Below are positions 16,840 through 25,884 of a stretch of 64,000 nucleotides of DNA, piece after piece. Under the pieces are notes generated by a model. The model was not told the DNA's origin. It saw only the letters and a list, made by a program, of their open reading frames with translations, and ran no database searches. This DNA comes from Tannerella sp. (GTDB lineage Bacteria; Bacteroidota; Bacteroidia; Bacteroidales; Tannerellaceae): contig NZ_JAUMYS010000002.1 in assembly GCF_030528505.1 (NCBI RefSeq), positions 21,070 to 85,069 on the forward strand, in the 5' to 3' direction. Position 1 is the first letter of the stretch, and each line of letters starts with the position of its first letter. Made by a program: the position numbers and the translations under genes.

Positions 16840-19800
16840 TTAGAAAGTTACGTTAAATCCGAAAGTATAAATAACCGGCATGGGATACGTTCCTCTGTCG
16901 ATACTCGACTCCAAGGCCGAGCCTTTCATCTCGGGCGTGTATCCTGTGTTGCGCCGCCATGTTTTCAGGTTCTGGACGTTCGCGTACAGTCGCAGCGACT
17001 TCAGATGCAACTTGCTCAACAGCGCCGGATTGAGTTTGTATCCGAGCTGAACGTTCCGTATGCGGAAGAAACTGCCGTCTTCGATGAAATAGTTCGAGTT
17101 TAGCAGATTCAATGCCCTCGATGGGTTCAGCACCGGCTCCCAGTTCGAGGTACCTTCACCGTGCCAGCGGTTCATCCGTGAGGTGAGGTAGTTCAACTGA
17201 GCATACGTCGGGTCGTCCCAGGTTCGGTAGATTTCGTTGCCATAGACTCCCATCATGTCGACGCCCAGATCGAAGTTCCGATATTCGAGGTTGACATTAA
17301 AACCGTATGTAAGGTCGGGCGTTGGGTTGCCGATCATCGTGCGGTCATCCTGCGTGATCACGCCGTCGCCGTTGACATCCTTAAATTTCAGGTCGCCGGG
17401 TGCCGGACTGCCGACTTTGTTCGGGAAATACCGTTTCACGTCTTCTTTGTTCTGATATACGCCGATGACCTGATAACCGTAGAAATGCGCCACAGGATAC
17501 CCTTCCATCGAACGCGAAATGCCTTTCGGTCCTTCAAAGATGGCATCTTCGGGGCCACGTCCGAGCGAAAGCACCTGATTGTCGATCGTCGTCAGGTTTC
17601 CTGATAGCGTGTACTTCAGCCCGCTTTCCCCGATCTTATCCGACCACGAAACCGAAAGCTCCAGACCCCGGTTACGGATTTCACCGAGATTTTCGAGCGA
17701 ATTCTTCGCCCCGGAGAAACCCGACAGTAAAACAATGATGTCTTTCGTCACCTTGTTATAATATACCGGCTCTATACGCAACCGATTCCCGAAGAGGGCA
17801 ACCTCAAGGCCTGATTCCCATGCGTGCGTTTTCTCCCACGACAGATTACGGGGCAGATACCTCAATGAATAACCGGCAATGATGTTGTCGCCGAAGACAG
17901 CACTACCCGAGTTCTCCAGTCGAGGATACGTAGGATAATGGAAGCCTCCGGTATTCTGACTTCCCAGCACGCCCCACGAGCCTTTCAGTTTCAGGTAATC
18001 GATCATCGACTGATTTTTCATAAATGCCTCTTCCGAAACGACCCAGCCTGCACCGAGCGAATAGAAATTCTCCCACGTATTGCCTACCGAGCGGAATACC
18101 GAAGCGCCGTCGCGACGATAGGACGCATTGAGCAAATACTTGTTCTGATAACTGTATAACGCCCGCAGGAGGTACGACATGGTGAAACGGCGGTGTTGTG
18201 CTCCTCTGTTCGACGAGGCTTTCGCATCGATCGAGGAAATCCACCATTTATCCTTGTCATCGTCGGGAATCGAAAAGATGATATCGTTAAGATGTTGCTC
18301 TCTTCCCGCTCCCAGCAGCGAAAATTCGGTATAATTCGTCGTTAGTCCGGCCATCGCCGTCAAACTGTGTCCGCCCGACGACACGTCGTAAGTCAGAATA
18401 TAGTCGCTCTGCGCTACGGTACGTGTCGATTTATTCTGCGACACCGATTCGCGGTCGGTCAGATTTTCTTTACCTGCGACATCGGGATTGTACACATAAA
18501 TAATCGGACTGAAGCTTCGCTCCTCCCCTACGGCATAATCCAACGAGAAGGTGGTTTTAAATTTCAGATTCTTGAGGATGTCCACCTCTCCGTAAATGTT
18601 TCCGGCCACGCGATTATTGACTCCCACAGAATGGCCGGCGCGCGTTTCCACGTCGATCATCGGGTTCCACACCTGCGCTCGTTGAAAATCAGGAAGCGTA
18701 TGCAGGAGACCGGTCTTCTCGTGATAGACCGGAGCAATCGGTGCAGCCCGGATGGCTCCCGATACGCCTTTGGCATCGGAAGGCCATGTACGCGAACCGT
18801 TCACCTGAAAGCCGAAGCGCAAATAATCAGTCACCTGATAATCGCTGTTCAGGTTGGCCGTTACCTTAGAGTATTTTTCATGCAGAATGTTGCCTTCTTC
18901 CGAAGTGTAGCCGAGACCTAAGTAGAAACGATTCTTCTCGCTGGAGCCGGTAATGCTCACATTGTGGTTCGTCATAAAACCCTGCTGAAAGATCACATCC
19001 TGCCAATCCGTATCGGCATTCCATTTCGCGTAGTCGTATGCGCCAAGCCCCTGATTAACGCGCTGTTCATCATATAGCTCGCGAAACTGAGCGGCGTTCG
19101 TCATCGACATCCGGTCGGCTACGCTTCTGAATCCGAGCGACGAATTCACATTCACAACCGTCTGCCCCGATTTGGCGCGTTTCGTGTTTACGATAATCAC
19201 CCCGTTGGCACCGCGGACCCCAAAAATCGCGAGCGATGAAGGATCTTTCAAGACCTCCATCGACTCAATGTCGGCAGGGTTCAAATAATTGATGTTGTCC
19301 GAAAACAAACCATCCACGACATACAACGGCGCATATCCGTTGATCGAGTTCGTACCGCGGATACGAATCTCCGGATCCTGTCCGGCATGTCCCGCATTAA
19401 CAACCTGTACCCCCGCAAGCTTTCCTTGTATGGAAGCCAATGGGTTGGTTGACGGACGATCGGCAAACTCGGCGGCTTTGATGCTGACGATCGACCCGGT
19501 AAGGTCACGTTTTTTGGCGCTTCCGTAACCGATAACCACAACTTCATCCAATACCTGCTGATCCTCCGACATCATCACATCAATACGCGAGCGTCCGTTG
19601 ACGGCCTGCTCTACCGTCGTCATACCGATGTAACTGAATACCAACGTTGCCTGAGCCGGAACGTCGGATAACGTGTACGAACCGTCGAGCCCGCTCACGG
19701 TCCCATTTGTCGTACCTTTTACCAGAATGCTGACGCCGATAGCGGGTTCGCCGGTGGCTTGCTCCGTCACAACACCCGATACGGTAATTTGTTGCTGGGC

Positions 19801-19857
19801 AAAGAGCCACAACGGCATCAGCAGAAAACTAAAAACAAGTAGCGATTTACATTTCAT
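16840..19857 (-). CDS. SusC/RagA-type TonB-linked outer-membrane transporter
   Basis: A 1005-residue protein starting at 19857 (MKCKSLLVFSFLLMPLWLFA), which gives a clean signal peptide; the frame extends 12 codons further without improving it. It has the carboxypeptidase-like domain (VSGVVTEQATGEPAIGVSIL), the box VLDEVVVIGYGSAKKRDLTG, plug motifs (ASIQGKLAGVQVVNAG, IRIRGTNSINGYAPLYVVDG, IESMEVLKDPSSLAIFGVRG) and a barrel ending FGFNVTF. It is the first gene of the five-gene minus-strand glycan operon. Codon use is GC-rich, unlike the plus-strand SusC at 6961. Confidence 0.95.
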   Translation of the reverse strand: MKCKSLLVFSFLLMPLWLFAQQQITVSGVVTEQATGEPAIGVSILVKGTTNGTVSGLDGSYTLSDVPAQATLVFSYIGMTTVEQAVNGRSRIDVMMSEDQQVLDEVVVIGYGSAKKRDLTGSIVSIKAAEFADRPSTNPLASIQGKLAGVQVVNAGHAGQDPEIRIRGTNSINGYAPLYVVDGLFSDNINYLNPADIESMEVLKDPSSLAIFGVRGANGVIIVNTKRAKSGQTVVNVNSSLGFRSVADRMSMTNAAQFRELYDEQRVNQGLGAYDYAKWNADTDWQDVIFQQGFMTNHNVSITGSSEKNRFYLGLGYTSEEGNILHEKYSKVTANLNSDYQVTDYLRFGFQVNGSRTWPSDAKGVSGAIRAAPIAPVYHEKTGLLHTLPDFQRAQVWNPMIDVETRAGHSVGVNNRVAGNIYGEVDILKNLKFKTTFSLDYAVGEERSFSPIIYVYNPDVAGKENLTDRESVSQNKSTRTVAQSDYILTYDVSSGGHSLTAMAGLTTNYTEFSLLGAGREQHLNDIIFSIPDDDKDKWWISSIDAKASSNRGAQHRRFTMSYLLRALYSYQNKYLLNASYRRDGASVFRSVGNTWENFYSLGAGWVVSEEAFMKNQSMIDYLKLKGSWGVLGSQNTGGFHYPTYPRLENSGSAVFGDNIIAGYSLRYLPRNLSWEKTHAWESGLEVALFGNRLRIEPVYYNKVTKDIIVLLSGFSGAKNSLENLGEIRNRGLELSVSWSDKIGESGLKYTLSGNLTTIDNQVLSLGRGPEDAIFEGPKGISRSMEGYPVAHFYGYQVIGVYQNKEDVKRYFPNKVGSPAPGDLKFKDVNGDGVITQDDRTMIGNPTPDLTYGFNVNLEYRNFDLGVDMMGVYGNEIYRTWDDPTYAQLNYLTSRMNRWHGEGTSNWEPVLNPSRALNLLNSNYFIEDGSFFRIRNVQLGYKLNPALLSKLHLKSLRLYANVQNLKTWRRNTGYTPEMKGSALESSIDRGTYPMPVIYTFGFNVTF

Positions 19858-20053
19858 GGGTATTCTCTTTTTAATGTTACTGCAAAAAAACATTTTTCAC
19901 AAAAGAACCGAAAAATCTTTCGCCACCCAAAAAATAAACTGCTGCAACGTTACGCTATGCTATAAAGCACATGCTTTAACCGTACTGTATTACTACGGCC
20001 AAACATCTTATCTGTTTTTATTTCAGAAAGATTACAGAAGGATTACAACCGTA

Positions 20054-20578
20054 TCAATGGTCGACTGAATCCCACATTCCTTTCATGGCTTTTTCTTCCT
20101 GCCGGATACGTATGGCAAGAAAACAACCGTAAACCGGCAAACCGATCATCATCGTGTACCAGGCGTTACAAAGCAAGCCGACACCGATCAGCTCGGGAAT
20201 AATATTCAGAAAATAATTCGGATGTCGTACCACGCGGAAAAGAAAACTTTTCTCGATACGTTGATTCGGCACTATGTACACCTTTACGGTCCACACATCA
20301 CGGAGTTTATAAATCACATAAAACAACATGATATACGAAAACGCCATCAAGGCCGTTCCCCAAACCGAATAATGATTGAACCCGATTCCCGATCGATACG
20401 ATTCGTAAAGTGCAGAGAAATAATATACAACATGTACAAGCGTAAGCATAAGTGAATTGAGAGCGCCGTGCTGTATGGCTCCCTGTTGGATAATCCGTTT
20501 TTCGTTACGGATAGAATACGATAATGAAACAAGCCGAAGTGCAAAAAAGAATGCGAATGTAATAATGATGTACAACAT
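20054..20578 (-). CDS. Isoprenylcysteine carboxyl methyltransferase (ICMT)-family membrane protein
   Basis: A 174-residue protein with four to five hydrophobic helices. The C-terminal half has the ICMT/PEMT hallmark RVVRHPNYFLNIIPELIG (about 125-142) followed by a conserved hydrophobic helix and a RIRQEEKAM segment, which in this superfamily binds SAM and a lipid-like acceptor. Bacterial members have varied or unknown methyl acceptors. The gene stands alone; a -7-like TACTTTCG lies on the minus strand upstream (near 20643-20651). Confidence 0.75.
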   Translation of the reverse strand: MLYIIITFAFFFALRLVSLSYSIRNEKRIIQQGAIQHGALNSLMLTLVHVVYYFSALYESYRSGIGFNHYSVWGTALMAFSYIMLFYVIYKLRDVWTVKVYIVPNQRIEKSFLFRVVRHPNYFLNIIPELIGVGLLCNAWYTMMIGLPVYGCFLAIRIRQEEKAMKGMWDSVDH

Positions 20579-20787
20579 AATATAATTAACGTTTTTAGTT
20601 GATTCAGATTTCAGAAGAACGTTGTCTCTCTCATTCGGACTGCGAAAGTAACGATAATTTCGGGATTTCGCAATGATATGCGGCCTTTGGTGAAGCGATC
20701 ATCTGAATCCATGGCATCACAAAAGAGGTATGGCAGTACAAGAAACGACACATTTTATCGTTTGAATAAAAAAACAAAACATATCGG

Positions 20788-21921
20788 ATGAAATTTTTTA
20801 CCTTCTTATGGATGTGCCCGTTGATTGTTGCTTGCTCCGGGAAAAAGAAAGACGTGGAGCAACTGAGCCCCGAAGAGACCCTTTATTTGTTCGTCGGGAC
20901 ATATACCTCTCCCGGAGAAAGCCGCGGAATCTATGTGTATCGTTTTGACGAAACGACTGGAACAGCCGACTCCGTTAGCATGGCAGAAGTATCGAATCCA
21001 TCGTTTCTGACTCTCAACGCAGATCTGACACGCATCTATGCCGTAAGTGAAAACGGCACTGACGACAGCTACGTACATGCTTTTTCTTTCGATCCCGCGG
21101 CAGGTATGCTTAAGCTTCTCAACTCGCAGAAAGCAGGCGGAAGCTCCCCTTGCTATATCGAGCTCGATCCGATGGAGCAGCGGGTCGTAACGGCGAACTA
21201 CGGCGGAGGAAGCATTTCCGTCTTTGCGACCCATACAGACGGTAGCCTACAACCTCTCTCTCAGCTCCTTTCTTTCAAGGGGGAAGGGGTTGATCCGGAG
21301 CGTCAAAAACAACCGCACTTGCATTCGGTACGCTTTTCATCCGACGGTCGTTATTTGTTTGCGTCGGACTTAGGTACGGATCACCTCTATCGATACCAGG
21401 TATCACCCGACTCAATACCGTTCGATAAAAGCTCTGTAAAAACGTTCCAAACTCCTGCCGGGACAGGTCCGCGTCACTTCGATTTCCACCCCAATGGGCA
21501 ATATCTGTATCTACTTGGAGAATTGTCGGGTCAGGTAATCGTATATCATGATCACAAGGGAGATATGGAGGCGAAGCAATTGATCGTATCCGATAGCATC
21601 GGAGCACGTGGGAGCGCCCATATCAAGATATCCCCCGATGGACAGCATCTCTATGCTTCGAACCGGTTACAGGGAGACGGCATCGCGATCTTCTCCGTTT
21701 CTCCGACAGATGGAACGCTTACCAAAGCAGGCTACCAACCTACCGGAAAGCATCCGCGTCATTTCGCGATCACTCCGGACGGACGTTATCTGCTCGTAGC
21801 CTGCCGTGACGAACACAAAATACATGTTTTCCGACGTAATCCGGAAAATGGTCTGTTAACCGATACACATCAAGATATTCTCGTGCATCGACCGGTGTGT
21901 CTCCAATTCGGAGCAAGATAG
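20788..21921 (+). CDS. YbhE/Pgl-type lactonase-family beta-propeller lipoprotein
   Basis: A 377-residue seven-bladed beta-propeller of the 6-phosphogluconolactonase (YbhE) family, with a short lipoprotein-like leader (WMCPLIVACSGKKK). Signatures are LFVGTYTSPGESRGIYVYRF, YIELDPMEQRVVTANYGGGS, KQPHLHSVRFSSDGRYLFAS, GTGPRHFDFHPNGQYLYLL and GKHPRHFAITPDGRYLLVAC. Exported homologues may open sugar lactones in the periplasm, which could connect to the Tat-exported sugar dehydrogenases at the left of the window, though that is speculative. A terminator follows 27 bp after the stop. Confidence 0.88.
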   Translation: MKFFTFLWMCPLIVACSGKKKDVEQLSPEETLYLFVGTYTSPGESRGIYVYRFDETTGTADSVSMAEVSNPSFLTLNADLTRIYAVSENGTDDSYVHAFSFDPAAGMLKLLNSQKAGGSSPCYIELDPMEQRVVTANYGGGSISVFATHTDGSLQPLSQLLSFKGEGVDPERQKQPHLHSVRFSSDGRYLFASDLGTDHLYRYQVSPDSIPFDKSSVKTFQTPAGTGPRHFDFHPNGQYLYLLGELSGQVIVYHDHKGDMEAKQLIVSDSIGARGSAHIKISPDGQHLYASNRLQGDGIAIFSVSPTDGTLTKAGYQPTGKHPRHFAITPDGRYLLVACRDEHKIHVFRRNPENGLLTDTHQDILVHRPVCLQFGAR

Positions 21922-21948
21922 TTTGCGCTGGGGCTATTCCGTATTCTA

Positions 21949-21997
21949 AAAAAGAGATTGTAGAAGGCGAACAGATTGCCTTCTACAATCTCTTTTT
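21949..21997. terminator. Strong bidirectional terminator, perfect 20-bp stem
   Basis: Left arm 21949-21968 (AAAAAGAGATTGTAGAAGGC) and right arm 21978-21997 are exact complements around a 9-nt loop. Poly-A and poly-T edges let it end both the lactonase transcript and the converging hydrolase transcript; the right arm overlaps the hydrolase stop codon. Confidence 0.95.
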
Positions 21998-23384
21998 ACT
22001 TCCGTTCCTTGATCCACGCCACGATGACTTCGAGTGCCGAAGGGGCAAAGGTCTGTTCGATTGTAGCATATTCATTGAGGGCACCGGTCGTGCACTCCTG
22101 AAAAAGATGATTTAACCCGGGGAGTTCGCGAACGGTTAAATCGGTATTTCCTCCCTCCTCCAAAGCTTTCCGGATAGCAGACAAATTGGATTGCGCGGCA
22201 ACTTGCGTATCTTTCGTGCCATTGAGTGCCAGCACGGGACAGGTTACTTTTCGGAGTGTCGGGGCGGGATCATAGCGCAGGAAGTATTGCATCCACGGGG
22301 AGAGCATTCGTTTTGCGTTGAATTGGATAATTGGATTTTTTTCCTCCGGAGACGATCCCGGCAGAATGGCTTGCAGGGATTGCCTCATACAGGCTGTCAG
22401 ACTATCCAACACATAGTCCTGATCACTGGATGTAAGAATTAATTCATATATCCTTTCCGCAATCCGATTGTTTATCTTACGTGCGCTGTCCGGTACACCC
22501 GACGCTTTAGCCATATCTTCGACCTGTGTTTTCATTAATTCATGGCCGGGCACACCTACTCCGGCAAGCATCACGATAAACGCCACGCGTCTGTTCCTCG
22601 CCGCGACCATCGGAGCGATGATGCCTCCTTCGCTGTGGCCGATCAATCCTATCCGAAGAGAATCTACCTCATGACGAGTCCTCAAGTATTCGATGGCCGC
22701 TTCGGCATCATTGGAAAAATCCGACGAGGTAGCCGTAGCGAAACGGCCGCCGGATTGCGCCGTGCCGCGGTCGTCATACCGCAGCACTCCGATACCGTTT
22801 CGGGTCAGGTAATCGGCTATCACCAGAAAGGGTTTATGTCCCATCAACTCTTCGTCACGGTTCTGGGGGCCACTGCCCGAGATCAAGACGACAACAGGAA
22901 ACTCCCCTTCTTTCGCAGGCAACGTTAACGTACCGGCCAGCGTAATGTTATCAGTCGAGTTGACGAACGTGACCTCTTCGGAATGATAGGGAAAAGGAGG
23001 AGAAGGCTCTTGCGGGCGTTTGACCAAGTCTCCGGATGTATCGTCTCGGACCATATCAAGCTGCATCTTCATTCCCACCTGCGAGAAGAAGCCTTTCAGT
23101 GTATCATTCTCCAATACGGCATCATAAGAAGCTCCTATGCTTCGCGTAACGATACGCAACGCTGGAGGGTTGAATGTAACCGTATCACACGGAATGCCTT
23201 TCGCGTCCTGATCGGGGCTGTCGAGCGTAGCAGACAATCCCTGCTCGCTTTGCTGAATGTGAAACACGAGGCGCAGCTTGATATTTCCCAGGGAGATACT
23301 TCCGGTCCATCGTCCGGTAATTTCCTGCGCGGAGAGCATGCCCGTTATGAACATCGCCACCATACATAAGATCATTTTTTTCAT
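21996..23384 (-). CDS. Secreted alpha/beta hydrolase (S33-like) with N-terminal beta domain
   Basis: A 462-residue exported protein. A signal peptide ends at FITGMLSAQ, an N-terminal beta-rich domain follows (ITGRWTGSISLGNIKLRLVF, DTLKGFFS) and the hydrolase starts near 135. VVVLISGSGPQNRDEE is the oxyanion segment, IGLIGHSEGG gives nucleophile Ser251, and LPGLNHLFQ supplies the His; VLALNGTKDTQV provides the Asp. Natural substrates are unknown (peptidase or esterase). Its ATG overlaps the stop of the Yip1-like gene (ATGA). It is the last gene of a three-gene operon led by a DUF2089 regulator-like protein. Confidence 0.85.
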   Translation of the reverse strand: MKKMILCMVAMFITGMLSAQEITGRWTGSISLGNIKLRLVFHIQQSEQGLSATLDSPDQDAKGIPCDTVTFNPPALRIVTRSIGASYDAVLENDTLKGFFSQVGMKMQLDMVRDDTSGDLVKRPQEPSPPFPYHSEEVTFVNSTDNITLAGTLTLPAKEGEFPVVVLISGSGPQNRDEELMGHKPFLVIADYLTRNGIGVLRYDDRGTAQSGGRFATATSSDFSNDAEAAIEYLRTRHEVDSLRIGLIGHSEGGIIAPMVAARNRRVAFIVMLAGVGVPGHELMKTQVEDMAKASGVPDSARKINNRIAERIYELILTSSDQDYVLDSLTACMRQSLQAILPGSSPEEKNPIIQFNAKRMLSPWMQYFLRYDPAPTLRKVTCPVLALNGTKDTQVAAQSNLSAIRKALEEGGNTDLTVRELPGLNHLFQECTTGALNEYATIEQTFAPSALEVIVAWIKERK

Positions 23385-23947
23385 AGAAAAAAGTGTATTA
23401 ACGTTTTAGATAGAATTTCGGCAATAATCAGCCCGACCATAAAGCCGGTAATCAATTTTGCTCCTTTACCTCCGGTAGAGACTTTCAATCCGTTATACAT
23501 GAGTGCAACGAACCAGACAAGAACCGGAATGGATAAGACGGAGAAAATAATGACCGTCGGGTGGGCGAGCAACACGGCAGGATTCGCTTTGAGCGTGGAC
23601 GCATCGGGCATCGACACGCCCAGACTGAAGAGCGCCATCAGCAGAAAAGGAGCTCGCGCAAGTGTCATCGTCCCAGCGATATCCACAAAGCGAACGTCCC
23701 GCGCGATCACGAAGCCAGTTATCGCCATCACCACCACAAGCGATAACCAGTCTATGGCCAGCAATAGGAAGGCGTTCTGGAACGAAAGTACGCTGACCAG
23801 ATGCGCATCAAGCACGCCGTCGAACGCCAAAGCCCCGCATTTACCGATAACACCCGTTAGCGCCATCACGATCAAGCCTATACCCAACGCCTGCCATCCG
23901 GCAATTCGCGTAAAAGGATTCCATAACAAAGACCATTTATTTTTCAT
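23381..23947 (-). CDS. Yip1-like multi-pass membrane protein
   Basis: A 188-residue integral membrane protein with five likely helices (about 23-42, 60-85, 98-115, 130-150, 165-185). The opening KWSLLWNPFTRIAGWQALGIG resembles Yip1-domain proteins. I choose ATG 23947 over an in-frame TTG at 23965; it overlaps the DUF2089 gene by 11 bp, and the gene's end overlaps the hydrolase start by 4 bp, so the three are translationally coupled. Its role is unknown. Confidence 0.65.
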   Translation of the reverse strand: MKNKWSLLWNPFTRIAGWQALGIGLIVMALTGVIGKCGALAFDGVLDAHLVSVLSFQNAFLLLAIDWLSLVVVMAITGFVIARDVRFVDIAGTMTLARAPFLLMALFSLGVSMPDASTLKANPAVLLAHPTVIIFSVLSIPVLVWFVALMYNGLKVSTGGKGAKLITGFMVGLIIAEILSKTLIHFFL

Positions 23948-24203
23948 ACGATTCAAGTTTTTCAATGATTTCGTTCAACATATTCCGTACCGTCGGATAG
24001 CTCAACTTCATCCGTGCCGCCATTTCTTTCAGACTGCCACTGCTTTTTATAAAATCGAGAATAAACTGCCGATCGGCCTCGGTGAGACGCGCCAAAACCG
24101 GCAACGCATACAGTCCGATGACTTCGGTGCCGCAGCTTTCGCACAGCAAGGCTTTTACTTTGAGATGCGCATGACAACTCGGACAAGAAACGGGTAACAT
24201 CAT
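23937..24203 (-). CDS. DUF2089-family zinc-ribbon plus HTH protein
   Basis: An 88-residue protein. Two CxxC pairs (SCPSCHAHL and LCESCGTEV) make a zinc ribbon, followed by LTEADRQFILDFIKSSGSLK and MAARMKLSYPTVRNMLNEI, a sigma-like helix-turn-helix. This is the DUF2089 architecture, thought to regulate the gene it sits with. It is the first gene of the operon with the Yip1-like and hydrolase genes and has a good promoter 26 bp upstream. It probably senses membrane or envelope state and controls its own operon (inference). Confidence 0.85.
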   Translation of the reverse strand: MMLPVSCPSCHAHLKVKALLCESCGTEVIGLYALPVLARLTEADRQFILDFIKSSGSLKEMAARMKLSYPTVRNMLNEIIEKLESYEK

Positions 24204-24228
24204 TTGTTTTTCTTTACGATCTATTTTG

Positions 24229-24259
24229 CAAAAATATCAATTATCTTGAATAAAACAAA
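24229..24259 (-). promoter_or_regulatory. Bacteroidota promoter for the DUF2089 operon
   Basis: On the minus strand TTTG (24259-24256) is followed by exactly 19 bp and TATTTTTG (24236-24229), matching TTTG-N19-TAnnTTTG. Transcription would start near 24222, giving a leader of about 20 nt. Confidence 0.75.
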
Positions 24260-24418
24260 GTGCATGCTGAACAAAATTAATTTTTCATTCAATAATACAC
24301 CCTCAACACGAAATTATGCGAATAAAATCTTATTTTTGCCACACTAAGGAAGTGCTTCCCTTTTCGAGCAGGCGCTTTTTCAACGGTGAATTCGTGTTTT
24401 AGTGTTTTGCAAGGACGG

Positions 24419-24868
24419 TTAAATCGCTCCCTGTACTTTATATACCAGCTCCATCCATACCCAATAGCGGATGGCTTTGCCGAGAAACATCCAGAAAGCT
24501 ACCCACCACACGTTGGCACGCAGAAAGCCGAGCGCCACGGCAATAAAATCGCCGATGCCGGGCACAAAAACGAAAAATGCTGTCCATGAGCCTTTCCCGC
24601 TGATCCAATCTTGCACTTTAAGCAGCTTGTCGATATTGAGCCGGAGGTATTTCTTGATCCATTCGACTTTCCCTACCTTCCCGATCCAGTAGCATGTCAT
24701 TCCGCCCAGAAAATTTCCCATTGTAGCAGCGACCATGCAAGGTAGATACGAGGCGCCCCCTAAAAGTACGCCTGTAAGCACCACCTCTGAACTGAAGGGG
24801 AGAATGGTAGCGGCCAGAAACGAAGCGATGAATACGCCGATGTATCCGTAGTCGATCAGAAAGTCCAT
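24419..24868 (-). CDS. YqaA/DedA-family membrane protein
   Basis: A 149-residue membrane protein of the SNARE-associated/VTT (DedA) superfamily, YqaA branch. It starts at 24868 (MDFLIDYGYIGVFIASFLAA); the longer frame lies within the upstream gene and is not used. Motifs FSSEVVLTGVLLGG, MGNFLGGMTCYWIGKVGK, FVPGIGDFIAVALGFLRAN and AIRYWVWM are typical. Members are linked to lipid handling or membrane-potential maintenance. Its start overlaps the preceding membrane-protein gene by 13 bp and it ends the purD operon. Confidence 0.85.
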   Translation of the reverse strand: MDFLIDYGYIGVFIASFLAATILPFSSEVVLTGVLLGGASYLPCMVAATMGNFLGGMTCYWIGKVGKVEWIKKYLRLNIDKLLKVQDWISGKGSWTAFFVFVPGIGDFIAVALGFLRANVWWVAFWMFLGKAIRYWVWMELVYKVQGAI

Positions 24869-25872
24869 AAACGAACGAGCAGTAAGAGTACGAGAAAAAT
24901 GACAATCAGAATATAGAACAAATACGTCAGCAGGTTGCGCCGGTCTGAGAAGAAATAGGCAATCAGCATGGATGAGGGCACATAGAAGAGGCACAGGAAA
25001 TCGACCGAATGTTCTTCGTAAAGGCCGAGGGGCACCAGCGAATAAAACGCGAAGACAATCAGAAAGGAAAGGTATTGCCTCGTGCGTATCGTATGCTCGA
25101 ATTCATGCAATAAGATATAGATATAAGTAATGATAGTCAGGCAGACAACACAGATCGAACTGAGCCATTCGATCCGTAGCGGATCGCGCAGAAAAACCGG
25201 ATTCATCGTAGTCAGCTGCTCTTTCAGCACGATGAAAAAGGTATAATCATGTTTCCAAAGACACCAGACAAAGATAAACCCGAATGTCGTGAGGATACCC
25301 AACACGGACGTCTGCAAGTTTTGCAATGTTAGGGAATGGAGGCGGTACATCCCGAACCAGAAAAGCGGTACCATCCAGAGCATAAGCGGCCAGATGAGGC
25401 AGCCCAGGCTCAAGTAGACGGACATGTTGAAGATACGCCCTGTCCGTTCGGGACTTTGGTATGAGCGAAAAAGCTCAACTAACGCCGCCAACAGGAAGAA
25501 GAGTGCCAGAGAAGCGGGACGCAGGGGAAAAGTATCCGGATTCGTGCTGACGAAGAGAAGAAAAAAGAGAAAAGGCAACTGCGTTTTACCGCGTACAATG
25601 ACAAACGAAAAATTGATGCGTTGTATGATAAAGGCGAGTACACCCATCAAAAAGCATCCGATCAGGTAGGTAAAACGTTTGTCCGGCAAGATGGAACAAA
25701 CCGCCTTCCACACGGGCGAAGAACCCGAATCACAGACCACCGGATAGCCGGCCGAGCACTGATACCCTACCGCCCAACATACCAGACAAATGAGTACGGT
25801 AAAGATAAGGTTGGGCACGCTCGACAGGTTGATCCGTTTTCTGCCCCGAAACACGGCGGATTCTCGTCCCAT
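24856..25872 (-). CDS. Polytopic membrane protein (Bacteroidales purD neighbour, possibly DUF6427)
   Basis: A 338-residue protein with about ten hydrophobic segments and few charged loops. I recognise no enzymatic motif. It starts 12 bp after the purD stop and overlaps the YqaA gene at its end, so all three are probably cotranscribed. It resembles Bacteroidota membrane proteins annotated as DUF6427, but that assignment is tentative. Confidence 0.6.
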   Translation of the reverse strand: MGRESAVFRGRKRINLSSVPNLIFTVLICLVCWAVGYQCSAGYPVVCDSGSSPVWKAVCSILPDKRFTYLIGCFLMGVLAFIIQRINFSFVIVRGKTQLPFLFFLLFVSTNPDTFPLRPASLALFFLLAALVELFRSYQSPERTGRIFNMSVYLSLGCLIWPLMLWMVPLFWFGMYRLHSLTLQNLQTSVLGILTTFGFIFVWCLWKHDYTFFIVLKEQLTTMNPVFLRDPLRIEWLSSICVVCLTIITYIYILLHEFEHTIRTRQYLSFLIVFAFYSLVPLGLYEEHSVDFLCLFYVPSSMLIAYFFSDRRNLLTYLFYILIVIFLVLLLLVRLWTF

Positions 25873-25884
25873 ATCCGGTGATGT

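Noticed and set aside
24331..24338. Plus-strand -7 box (TATTTTTG)
   Set aside because: No plus-strand gene follows, and no -33 box is present.
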